Shown in pieces: positions 15,244 through 22,586 of a stretch of 26,295 nt of DNA. Source of the stretch: JANXLO01 sp043762265 (GTDB lineage: Bacteria; Armatimonadota; Chthonomonadetes; Chthonomonadales; Chthonomonadaceae); the NCBI GenBank assembly GCA_043762265.1, contig JAYUMV010000210.1, forward strand, positions 1 to 26,295. The letters are read 5' to 3'. Position 1 is the first letter of the stretch, and every line of letters starts with the position of its first letter. A model generated the notes under the pieces. It searched no databases. It saw only the letters and a list, made by a program, of their open reading frames with translations, and was not told where the DNA came from. The position numbers were made by a program, and so were the translations under genes.

Positions 15244-15335
15244 CAGCCCGGTTCGACGGGCGATGAGTCCGGAGAGCGCAACGAGAGCCGCGTTTCGGAA
15301 TGACCGGACAAGCGGACGTAGATTAGGAGGCCAGG

Positions 15336-16883
15336 GTGAGCGGACAGCTGGAGTTTGGAGAGGAGGACCGCTCAGCCACACTGCGTAACGCGTGGAAACT
15401 GGCACTGCATCTTCTTGCCTCCAAAGTCAGCACGTCCATGTTCCAGGGCTTCATCGTCCCGATCCATCCCCTGAGTTACGAGGACAATGTGGTCACCCTT
15501 GGGGTCAGCAGCGCCTTCGCGAAGGATCGGCTGGAACACAACCATCTGAACGCGATCCGGAGTTCTCTGGAGTTCCATCTCGATACGACAGGCCTGCAAG
15601 TTCGGTTCGTCGTCTCCTCGCGGGAACAGCAGGCGGAGAGTGCGCGTAAGCCGACTGCCGGCGGCAGTTCGGTGCAGACCGCTCTGCCCCTCGACGCCGA
15701 CTTGGAGGAAGAGACCGACACCCCCCATGTGGCTTCCCGCCCCGAAACGACCCACGAGACGCCTCCGGTTCAGCCCCGCCCCGCTCCGAAATCCGGCGGG
15801 CGTAAAAACGAGGGCAAACGGGGTGCGCCCGACCTGCCCGACATTCCTTCCATTGCTCTCAACGACCGTTTTACCTTTGAAAACTTCCTGGGCGGCGGGC
15901 GCTCCAACCGACTCGCCTTTGCGAGCGCGAGCGCCGTCGCCGAGCGCCCCGGCGATGTCTACAATCCCCTGTTTCTCTATGGCGGCCCCGGCCTGGGCAA
16001 AACGCATCTGCTGCAGTCGATCGCCCATGAAATCCACAGCAAACATCCGAAAATGCGTATCGCCTACGTCTCCGGAGAGTATTTTACGCAGCACTTCGTC
16101 TCGGCATTTTTAGCGCGTGTTACCGAAGAGTTCCGCCGCCAATACCGCGCCATCGATGTCTGGCTGGTCGATGACATCCAGTTTATCGCGGGCAAAGAGC
16201 AGACGAAGGAAGAGTTCTTCCATATCTTCAGCGCACTCTATCAGACCGGAAAACAGATCGTACTCGCCAGCGACCGCAGCCCGCGTGAGTTGAACACCAT
16301 GGACGAACGTTTGCGCTCGCGCTTCCAGAGCGGTTTGATCGCAGACATAAGCGCGCCGGAGCTGGAGACCCGCATTGCCTTCCTTCAAAAATGCCGCGAA
16401 AGGGAGGGAGTCGCCGTCCCGGACGATGTGCTGCTCTATATCGCGGATGCTATCCAGTCGAATATGCGCACGCTGGAAGGCGCCCTAACCCGCCTGATCG
16501 CCTACTGCTCGATCATGAACCAGCCGCCCACGCAGGAGGTCGCTCAGGGCGTGTTGAGCGAGTATTTCATCGGCAAACCGATTCGGATACGTAGGGTCAC
16601 CGTCGATGAGATCGTGGAGGCGGTCGCCGAGCAGTTCCAGACGACCTCCGCTCAAATCAAGGGACCGGGCCGCCATAAAGACATCGCACTGGCGCGTCAT
16701 GTCGCGATGCATCTTTGCCGGGAACTCATGCCCGAATTGAATACGTCCCACACGGGAGCGGCATTCGGCGGACGCGATCATGCCACCATCGTCTACGCCT
16801 GCCAGCGGATTCGCAACCTGCTCCAGGCCGATCCAGAACTGAAGACCCTGGTGAATCAGTTGATTAAGAGTCTGTCAGGTTAA
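15336..16883 (+). CDS. dnaA: Chromosomal replication initiator DnaA
   Basis: The 515-residue protein has all four DnaA domains. Residues 12-93 form domain I; 94-170 are a variable proline/acidic linker (domain II); the AAA+ domain III has Walker A GGPGLGKTH (216-224), Walker B WLVDDIQF (276-283), sensor 1 LASDRSPREL and the arginine-finger region RLRSRF (325-330); domain IV has KGPGRHKDIALARHVAM and the signature GGRDHATIVYA (478-488). DnaA-ATP binds DnaA boxes and melts oriC. Compared with E. coli as I remember it, the box-reading residues Thr435 and Pro423 appear replaced (Ala483, about Ser471), while Arg446, Asp481 and His482 are kept. The start is GTG with AGGAGG five bases upstream. The likely oriC follows directly; dnaN does not. 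Confidence 0.98.
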   Translation: MSGQLEFGEEDRSATLRNAWKLALHLLASKVSTSMFQGFIVPIHPLSYEDNVVTLGVSSAFAKDRLEHNHLNAIRSSLEFHLDTTGLQVRFVVSSREQQAESARKPTAGGSSVQTALPLDADLEEETDTPHVASRPETTHETPPVQPRPAPKSGGRKNEGKRGAPDLPDIPSIALNDRFTFENFLGGGRSNRLAFASASAVAERPGDVYNPLFLYGGPGLGKTHLLQSIAHEIHSKHPKMRIAYVSGEYFTQHFVSAFLARVTEEFRRQYRAIDVWLVDDIQFIAGKEQTKEEFFHIFSALYQTGKQIVLASDRSPRELNTMDERLRSRFQSGLIADISAPELETRIAFLQKCREREGVAVPDDVLLYIADAIQSNMRTLEGALTRLIAYCSIMNQPPTQEVAQGVLSEYFIGKPIRIRRVTVDEIVEAVAEQFQTTSAQIKGPGRHKDIALARHVAMHLCRELMPELNTSHTGAAFGGRDHATIVYACQRIRNLLQADPELKTLVNQLIKSLSG

Positions 16884-17074
16884 ACTCTGAGTCGCAAACT
16901 TATACAGGGATTCGGAAAAGTTATTAACAGAGGAGAGTGGGAGCAGGCACGCTTTTAGGGGAAGTAAAGTATAAGTTTCAACCATACAAGTTGCATCTGA
17001 TAGTGGGTTCCCCCCCCCTCCTGAAAGAGTTATTAACATTACCAACCGAATCCGGGCCAAGTTATTAACAGAGA

Positions 17075-17140
17075 GACTCATAACTGCCTGTCAACGAATC
17101 TGTCAACAGTTCCTGGTTAATAAGTGGGCAGTTATGAGTC
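17075..17140. repeat. 14-bp perfect inverted repeat inside oriC
   Basis: GACTCATAACTGCC (17075-17088) and GGCAGTTATGAGTC (17127-17140) are exact reverse complements separated by 38 bases. The interval between the arms contains a TTATTAACC-like box on the minus strand and two TGTCAAC motifs (TGTCAACGA and TGTCAACAG). Confidence 0.85.
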
Positions 17141-17374
17141 GAGTTATTAACAGAGAATCCGGGGCATTGTTAATAACTTTTCCCCTCTCGACAGAGAGGA
17201 TGTAGACTCAATTGCGTTATCGGCAACTAGCAGAATCTATCAGAGTCGGTGAACGATTGGATTCTACGGTTTGTAAAATACGATTCGCCCGTCTACTATC
17301 TCCCGAGTTATGAGTCTTATTCACCATTGAATCAGAATCACAGAGTCTTTATATAGATCATATATCTTTGATTC

Positions 17375-17443
17375 TTGAATCCTGGGACGTGGAAGATTGA
17401 CTCTTGATCTTCAAGATTTGTTTCCTGATTTTGAATCCTGGGA
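17375..17443 (+). repeat. 13-bp direct repeats in the AT-rich part of oriC
   Basis: TTGAATCCTGGGA occurs at 17375-17387 and again at 17431-17443, 56 bases apart, both preceded by a GATT-rich stretch. They flank the AT-rich candidate unwinding element, in the manner of the 13-mers of other origins, but their sequence is not that of known 13-mers. Confidence 0.55.
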
Positions 17444-17645
17444 GGAGGAGAGAAGGAATGAAGATTCGATTTGAACCTCCTCTTGAGGCGGAACGTAGAA
17501 TCCATAAGGCTCTCTACACGGCTTCGGAAAAGACCTCCCAATGTCTGCTCGTTCTGTTGGTATTGTTGATAACCTGTTAATAACTCTTCTGAATTGACTG
17601 CTGGGAAGAACCGAGTGAAATACGGAACGGAGCATTGCAAACGCC

Positions 17646-18995
17646 ATGCGTGTCTGCCAACTGAAACTGAGTGGATTTCGGAACTACAACACCCTGGATC
17701 TGACGCCGGGAGAGGGACTGAATATTCTGCACGGCGCCAATGCTCAGGGGAAAAGCAATGTTCTGGAAGCGCTCTCCCTGCTGGCGACGACCCGCTCTTT
17801 CCGGGCAGGCCGCGAATCCGAAATGATCTTTCGCGATTCGGAGATGGCGCATGTCACGGCGGAGATTAAGCGGGAGCGGGAAGGCGATGCCGAAATTCAG
17901 GTCTCCGTGTTTCAGAGCGACAAAAAGGCGGTGCGGGTCAACGGTCTGAAGCGCACCCGGGTCGTAGATATTCTAGGACAGTTCAATGCGGTCTTTTTCG
18001 GCTCTCTGGACCTGCCGATCGTGACGGGAGAGCCTTCGACCCGGAGGCACTATCTGAACGTCGAGATCTCGCAGATCAGTCCGCGCTATGTCTACGATCT
18101 CGGCCACTACAAGCGGGTGCTGGAGCAGAGGAATCGGCTGTTGCGGGATCTGCGGGAGCGACCCCGCCCTCCGGCCGAGGTCGGGCTGGATGTCTGGAAC
18201 GCGCAGTTGATCCAGTTCGGCGCGCCGCTCTTCGAAAAGCGCAGATTCTACATCGAGCGCCTGGCGCCGCTGGCGGATCAGATCCATCGCGAACTGACCG
18301 ACGGCAAAGAGGGTCTGGAAGTGCGTTATCTGCCGAGCATCCCGTTGCCGCGCTGTGGAGAGCCCGACCGATTGCGCGAATCTTCGCCGGAAGACCGCTA
18401 TCTGGCGGAAGCGCAGACCAGCGCAGAGTCGGAAGCGCCGACTCTGCCCCAGACTCGCCCGGAATCGCCCCTCAGCGCCACGGAGTCGATTGCAAATGCG
18501 TTTCGCCGAGCCTTGGAGGGGGTAGGGTTCGATGAGGCCCGTAGAGGCACTACCCTGCTCGGCCCGCAACGGGACGACCTGGCTTTTCTCATCAATGGCA
18601 ACGACGCCCGCATCTACGGGTCGCAGGGGCAGCAGCGCACCGTCGTTCTGGCCCTCAAACTGGCGGAGTTCCAACTCATTGAGGACTATGTCGGAGAGCC
18701 GCCGGTGATGCTGCTCGACGATGTGATGAGCGACCTGGACGATGCCCGTCGCAAGCACCTGCTGGCCTGGGTGCGGCGACGCTGCCAGACCTTTTTGACC
18801 TGCACCAACCTACGCTCCTTTCCGAAGGAGATCCTGGAGGAGGCGACGACCTTTCGAGTCGTCGCCGGAACGGTAATCCCTGATGTCAGTCGAAGAACCC
18901 GAGCCTCAAAATCCGCGCTTCCCCGACCGGAAGCGCTCCCCGGAGAAACGACCCACCTGGCAGAACCGCAAAGCCTCGGCGGAAGCTCGGACTGA
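17646..18995 (+). CDS. recF: DNA recombination/repair protein RecF
   Basis: The 449-residue protein has the RecF SMC/ABC-type ATPase motifs: Walker A GANAQGKSN (30-38), FRNYNTLDL near the N-terminus, the signature YGSQGQQRTVVLALKLAE (324-341) and Walker B VMLLDDVMSDLD (354-365). RecF works with RecO and RecR to load RecA at gaps. It is longer than typical RecF (about 360-380 residues): an acidic, proline-rich insert lies at about 232-280 and a tail of about 35-40 residues follows the normal end near TTFRVVAGTVI. The tail is encoded in the part overlapping the DUF721 gene in another frame. The ATG at 17646 has only a distant GGAG. Two DnaA-box-like sites lie 60-80 bases upstream, so origin activity and recF transcription could interfere. 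Confidence 0.96.
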   Translation: MRVCQLKLSGFRNYNTLDLTPGEGLNILHGANAQGKSNVLEALSLLATTRSFRAGRESEMIFRDSEMAHVTAEIKREREGDAEIQVSVFQSDKKAVRVNGLKRTRVVDILGQFNAVFFGSLDLPIVTGEPSTRRHYLNVEISQISPRYVYDLGHYKRVLEQRNRLLRDLRERPRPPAEVGLDVWNAQLIQFGAPLFEKRRFYIERLAPLADQIHRELTDGKEGLEVRYLPSIPLPRCGEPDRLRESSPEDRYLAEAQTSAESEAPTLPQTRPESPLSATESIANAFRRALEGVGFDEARRGTTLLGPQRDDLAFLINGNDARIYGSQGQQRTVVLALKLAEFQLIEDYVGEPPVMLLDDVMSDLDDARRKHLLAWVRRRCQTFLTCTNLRSFPKEILEEATTFRVVAGTVIPDVSRRTRASKSALPRPEALPGETTHLAEPQSLGGSSD

Positions 18996-19578
18996 GTTCA
19001 CGCCTCCTGCGCTCCGCAACAGTCCGATCGCCGCCGCGCTCGCCAACGCCATCAACCGCATGGACAGCTCCACCCAGATTCGCGAAAGTTTGGCGCTGGC
19101 CTACTGGCCGCGTGTGGTCGGGGCGCAGGCGGCTGCCGCCACGCAGGCCGAATCGGTGCGGGATGGGGTGCTGTTCGTGCGCACTAAAAGCTCCGTCTGG
19201 TCCCACGAGCTCATGCTGCACAAGGCGCGCCTGCTCCAGAGCCTCAATCGCCTGCTCGGAGCGCAGGTGATCTCGGAGATCATCTTCCGCGCCCAGGGCA
19301 TCGCGCCGCCTGAGCCGCCCGCCGATCCCGACCATCCGACCGAAGAAGAGCTGGTCACGCTGCTTCTGGAACCGCACGAAAGAGACCGCCTGCGTGCCAG
19401 TCTGGAAGCCCTCATTTCGATCACGGACGACCATGCCCGCGAGAGTATCGCCCGCCGAATCACCTACGAAGCCCGCCTGCGCCACTGGCGTCTGGAACAC
19501 GGCTGGAAGGTCTGCCCTCGCTGTGACTCTCTCCACAACACGCCTTACCGGATCTGCCCCCTCTGCCGCCTGAGCTAA
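18883..19578 (+). CDS. DUF721 (DciA-like) protein with C-terminal zinc ribbon
   Basis: The 231-residue protein has a basic, proline-rich N-terminus, a DUF721 domain at about residues 45-140 (ALANAINRMDSSTQIRESLA, LAYWPRVVGAQAAAATQA, GVLFVRTKSSVWSHELMLHK) and a C-terminal CPRC...CPLC pair that should bind zinc. DUF721 includes DciA, which helps load the replicative helicase DnaB, and genes of this family often sit between recF and gyrB; the position here next to dnaA/oriC/recF fits. The start at ATG 18883 makes it overlap recF by 113 bases in another frame. There is no clear ribosome site, so translational coupling or a later start is possible. A helicase-loading role is inference from family and place. 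Confidence 0.85.
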   Translation: MSVEEPEPQNPRFPDRKRSPEKRPTWQNRKASAEARTEFTPPALRNSPIAAALANAINRMDSSTQIRESLALAYWPRVVGAQAAAATQAESVRDGVLFVRTKSSVWSHELMLHKARLLQSLNRLLGAQVISEIIFRAQGIAPPEPPADPDHPTEEELVTLLLEPHERDRLRASLEALISITDDHARESIARRITYEARLRHWRLEHGWKVCPRCDSLHNTPYRICPLCRLS

Positions 19579-19615
19579 TCGACGCCCCAGAAAGCGCGAC
19601 CTCGAAAAGGCGGGC

Positions 19616-19644
19616 TTGACTCCGCCTGCCTGCTGCCCTATAAT
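19616..19644 (+). promoter_or_regulatory. Promoter of comEC
   Basis: TTGACT (19616-19621) and TATAAT (19639-19644) are exactly 17 bases apart. Transcription would begin near 19651, ahead of the GTG start at 19697. This shows that the TTG at 19616 is not a start codon but the -35 box. Confidence 0.85.
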
Positions 19645-19696
19645 CTCCTCGACGCGGCCGTTATATTTCTACGCCCGGCGGTGGGAGGAGAGCTCT

Positions 19697-21301
19697 GTGA
19701 CACTGCGTCCCCTGGTACTGTTTACCCTGGCGTTTATAACAGGCGTGCTGGCGGCGGCGTACTCTCTCTGGCTTGTCTGGATCGGCGTCGCCATGCTGGC
19801 GGGCATGAGCGTAATGCTGCTGGTGACGCGTCGTATCGTCTGGCTGCCCTACGCGCTCTTCACCGCCATCGCCCTGGTAGGAAGTCTTGACTATAGCCTG
19901 CATCTCCAGAGGGCGACAAACGATGTGTCCGTACGGGCTCCCTGTACGATCACGTTGACAGGCGTCGTAGAATCGGATGTCGAACTCTTACAACGCGACC
20001 CTGATTCCGGATCTTCCCTGGCGCGTCTCACGCTGCGAGCGATCCAGGTGGAACGGGCGGATTCCACGGGGAATCCGCAAGTACGTGCAGGCGTCGTAAG
20101 CGGCAATGTCGGCATACTGATACGATTAAGCTCCTCTTTTCAGGAGACGTCTGTGTCCCGTAATGCTCCTCGGTACGGTGACACGATCCTGATACACGGC
20201 CTGCTGGAACAGCCGACCGGACCACGCAATCCCGGTGCATTCGACTCTCGAACCTACCTCGCCCATCAGGGAATCTATGCGACGCTGCTTGCGAAACGCC
20301 CCGAAGATTGGCGCGTGGTCACCGAAGCAGGAACACAGAGCAATCCCTTTTTGGCCCTTGCCTATACCTTGCGATTGGCCGTTCTGCGTCATGCACGCGC
20401 CGGATTTGCCCCGGAACGCGCCGCTGTTTTGAGTGGGATTCTGCTGGGAGATCGCGCGAATCTGCCCTCCGGCCTACGCGAAGATTTCGAACGCACCGGC
20501 ACCACCCACATTCTGGCGACCGCCGGTCTGCATGTCGGGCTGGTCCTGGCCTTGCTGATTGGTCTATTGCGGGGTCTGCGCCTGTCCCGTCGTCCGGCCC
20601 TTCTCGTCACGCTCCTGTGTCTGGCGGTCTATATCCCGATGACCGGGGAACGTGTCGCCATGACTCGCGCCGCGATTATGGCCGCCGTCTATCTCGGCGG
20701 CATCCTCCTGGAACGCGAACCCTACCTGCCTAACACCCTGGCCCTATCGGCGCTCATTCTCCTGGTCGGCAATCCCCTGAGTCTTTTCGACGCTGGGTTT
20801 CAGCTTTCGTTTGCCATCGTCATCACCGTGGCAGCGCTCGCTCCACTGCTTCATCGCCTGCGCAAAACCGTATCGGACTCGCCCCTTCCTCCCCCACCAT
20901 TAGGAAAGGCCGGAAAGTTTGTAGGAGATATTTTCTTTATCGCGCTCGCCGCTCAGATCGGGGCGCTGCCTCTGGTCGCCTACTATTTTCACGCGATCCC
21001 GGTAGTCGGTGTCGTCGCCAACCTGTTGATCGTACCGGTCGTCCTGCCGCTCCTCGGCCTCGGATTCCTCACCACCATTCTGGGAATAGTAGTCCCTGTA
21101 CTGGCCGTTCCACTCGACAAAGCGCTGGACTATCTGCTCGCCTATATTGTTACCATGACCCACTTTCTCTCTTCGCCGGACTGGGCCGTTATCTCTGTCG
21201 GCGAGTTTTCTCCTCTCTTTGTGGTCGCTGCCTATGCGATTCTCTGGGGAGGCGCCTGGTATCTCTCCCGCCCGCGCACCACCAACGGGTTCCGTGCGTA
21301 G
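19697..21301 (+). CDS. comEC: ComEC/Rec2-type DNA-uptake channel protein, lacking the metallo-beta-lactamase domain
   Basis: The 534-residue membrane protein has an N-terminal DUF4131 region with early helices, an extracytoplasmic OB-like part (APCTITLTGVVESDVELL, RYGDTILIHGLLEQPTGPRNPGAFDSRTYL split over the domain) and the ComEC Competence domain: ERAAVLSGILLGDRANL, FERTGTTHILATAGLHVGLV, MTRAAIMAAVYLGG, NPLSLFDAGFQLSF and IGALPLVAYYFHAIP. ComEC carries single-stranded DNA across the inner membrane during transformation. Full-length forms usually end in a metallo-beta-lactamase-like domain; here the protein stops after the last membrane helix with SRPRTTNGFRA, and no such domain follows in any frame. 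The GTG start has GGAGGAG six bases upstream. No comEA is in the window. Confidence 0.92.
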   Translation: MTLRPLVLFTLAFITGVLAAAYSLWLVWIGVAMLAGMSVMLLVTRRIVWLPYALFTAIALVGSLDYSLHLQRATNDVSVRAPCTITLTGVVESDVELLQRDPDSGSSLARLTLRAIQVERADSTGNPQVRAGVVSGNVGILIRLSSSFQETSVSRNAPRYGDTILIHGLLEQPTGPRNPGAFDSRTYLAHQGIYATLLAKRPEDWRVVTEAGTQSNPFLALAYTLRLAVLRHARAGFAPERAAVLSGILLGDRANLPSGLREDFERTGTTHILATAGLHVGLVLALLIGLLRGLRLSRRPALLVTLLCLAVYIPMTGERVAMTRAAIMAAVYLGGILLEREPYLPNTLALSALILLVGNPLSLFDAGFQLSFAIVITVAALAPLLHRLRKTVSDSPLPPPPLGKAGKFVGDIFFIALAAQIGALPLVAYYFHAIPVVGVVANLLIVPVVLPLLGLGFLTTILGIVVPVLAVPLDKALDYLLAYIVTMTHFLSSPDWAVISVGEFSPLFVVAAYAILWGGAWYLSRPRTTNGFRA

Positions 21302-21361
21302 TAAAAACGGAAGCCGAGCTTTAATCTCCCGTTCTCGGGATCAAATGGAGGAACAGAACGC

Positions 21362-22401
21362 ATGGAATATAGGACGTTGGGCCGATCAGGGCTGAAGGTT
21401 CCGGTACTGAGTCTGGGCACGGGCACCTTTGGGGGCAGTGGGGATTTCTTCAAGGCCTGGGGACAGACCGATGTGACGGAGGCGACACGCCTCGTGGATG
21501 TATGCCTGGAGTCCGGCCTCAATATGTTCGATTCTGCCGATGTCTACTCCGGGGGCGCTGCGGAAGAGATTCTGGGACAGGCGATCAAAGGGCGACGCGA
21601 TCAGGTGCTGATCTCTACCAAGGGCACCTTTCGTGCCGGACCCGGACCGAACGATGTAGGTTCGTCCCGATTCCACCTGATTCAGGCGGTTGAGAAGAGT
21701 CTGAAGCGACTCGGCACGGACTATATCGATCTCTATCAGTTGCACGGCTATGACGGCATCACGCCTGCGGAAGAGGTGCTGTCTACCCTGGACCAGATGG
21801 TCCGCGAAGGCAAGATCCGCTATATCGGCTGCTCGAACTTTTCGGGCTGGCATCTTATGAAAGCACTGTCGGTATCGGAGAAGTACGGCTGGTCGCGTTA
21901 TGTGGCGCATCAGGCCTACTACTCGCTGATCGGGCGCGACTACGAGTGGGAACTGATGCCGTTGGGCGACGATCAGGGGGTTGGGGCCGTTGTCTGGAGC
22001 CCGCTGGGCTGGGGACGCCTCACCGGCAAGATTCGACGCGGCGCACCGATCCCGGAATCCAGTCGCTTGCGCTCCCAGACCGTCGTCGATGCGGGGCCGC
22101 TCGTCGCCGATGAGTACGTGTTCAAGGTGGTCGATGCCCTGGACGAGGTCGCCAAGGAAACCGGCAAAACCGTGCCCCAGATCGCACTCAACTGGCTGCT
22201 GAGCGCCCAACGGTCGCCAATATCATCATCGGCGCCCGCAACGAAGAGCAGTTACGGCAGAACCTGGGCGCAGTCGGCTGGAATCTGACGAAGGAACAGG
22301 TCGCCGCCCTGGATGCCGCCAGCGCCGTGCCTAGCCCCTATCCTTACTGGCATCAGGCCGGATTCTCCTACCGCAACCCTCATCCCACCGAGCGAAAGTA
22401 G
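21362..22401 (+). pseudogene. Aldo/keto reductase with a one-base frameshift near the 3' end
   Basis: The frame from ATG 21362 (GGAGGAA about nine bases upstream) encodes an aldo/keto reductase: EYRTLGRSGLKVPVLSLGT, catalytic Asp57 and Tyr62 in FDSADVYSGG, Lys87 in VLISTKGTF, His128 in DLYQLHGYD, and CSNFSGW. These NADPH-dependent enzymes reduce aldehydes and ketones. After QIALNWLL the open frame leaves the family and stops at 22288, whereas the next frame continues perfectly: RPTVANIIIGARNEEQLRQN, LGAVGWNLTKEQVAALDAAS, stop at 22401. One base is missing near 22203. The lost part includes the cofactor-binding C-terminal segment, so the product would probably be inactive if the shift is real. 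A sequencing error is equally possible. It is followed by the ArsR-DUF2087 control region. Confidence 0.88.
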
Positions 22402-22457
22402 TGACTTCTGCTTTCCAGGCGTAAACTTCGGGCTGAACCGAAGGACGGGGGGAATAT

Positions 22458-22486
22458 TTGACAACCCTTCCTTTGTTCGGTATACT
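22458..22486 (+). promoter_or_regulatory. Promoter of the ArsR-DUF2087 gene
   Basis: A consensus TTGACA (22458-22463) and TATACT (22481-22486) are 17 bases apart. Transcription would start near 22493, leaving a leader of about 94 bases. The -10 box lies inside the first arm of the inverted repeat at 22479-22520, so a bound repressor would block polymerase. Confidence 0.88.
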
Positions 22487-22528
22487 CCTAATTAGGCATG
22501 TATCTAATTAGGAGTATACCTAATTAGG
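22479..22528. promoter_or_regulatory. Operator: 17-bp perfect inverted repeat made of three spaced palindromes
   Basis: GGTATACTCCTAATTAG (22479-22495) and CTAATTAGGAGTATACC (22504-22520) are exact reverse complements with an 8-base centre. Within this region the palindrome CCTAATTAGG occurs at 22487-22496 and 22519-22528, with the one-mismatch copy TCTAATTAGG at 22503-22512: three copies with a regular 16-base period. The first overlaps the -10 box and start point; the other two lie in the leader. This is the expected place for autoregulation by the gene that follows. Confidence 0.82.
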
Positions 22529-22586
22529 TGAAAGCCGAGGGATAAGAGGTGCTGTCTGCACTGTCGAAGGAAGGAGGGTTGCGAAC

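Larger units (their letters stand above)
16884..17645. other. Putative chromosomal origin of replication (oriC)
   Basis: This gap between dnaA and recF contains no convincing gene. Exact TTATTAACA boxes occur on the plus strand at 16921, 17030, 17062 and 17144, and on the minus strand at 17168-17176 and 17575-17583. Near copies are TTATTAACC (minus, 17115-17123), TTATCAACA (minus, 17564-17572) and TTATTCACC (plus, 17317-17325). Most are preceded by (A/G)(A/G)G and several followed by GAG. TTATGAGTC also recurs (plus 17132, 17308; minus 17075-17083). The stretch 17330-17440 is AT-rich (ATATAGATCATATATC) and is a candidate unwinding element. Small frames inside the region lack ribosome sites and are treated as chance. 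dnaA-adjacent clusters of DnaA boxes plus an AT-rich tract are the standard mark of oriC. A run of nine C residues lies at 17010-17018. Confidence 0.9.

Noticed and set aside
15256..15310. Hammerhead-ribozyme-like string (CGATGAGTCCGG) in the dnaA leader
   Set aside because: The core lacks the U of CUGAUGA, and the second strand CCGGAC is followed by AAG instead of GAAA. The pairing is only a short leader stem.
17010..17018. Run of nine C residues in oriC as a phase-variable tract
   Set aside because: It lies outside any gene or promoter, so length change would not switch a product. It may only be a point of low sequence accuracy.
17338..17852. Small minus-strand frames in the dnaA-recF gap and recF start
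   Set aside because: They have no ribosome sites, cross the DnaA-box cluster or run antisense to recF, and encode low-complexity peptides. They are chance frames.
19616..19696. N-terminal extension of ComEC from TTG 19616
   Set aside because: That TTG is part of the TTGACT -35 box of a 17-base-spaced promoter, so it lies upstream of the transcript start. The GTG at 19697 has a strong SD site.
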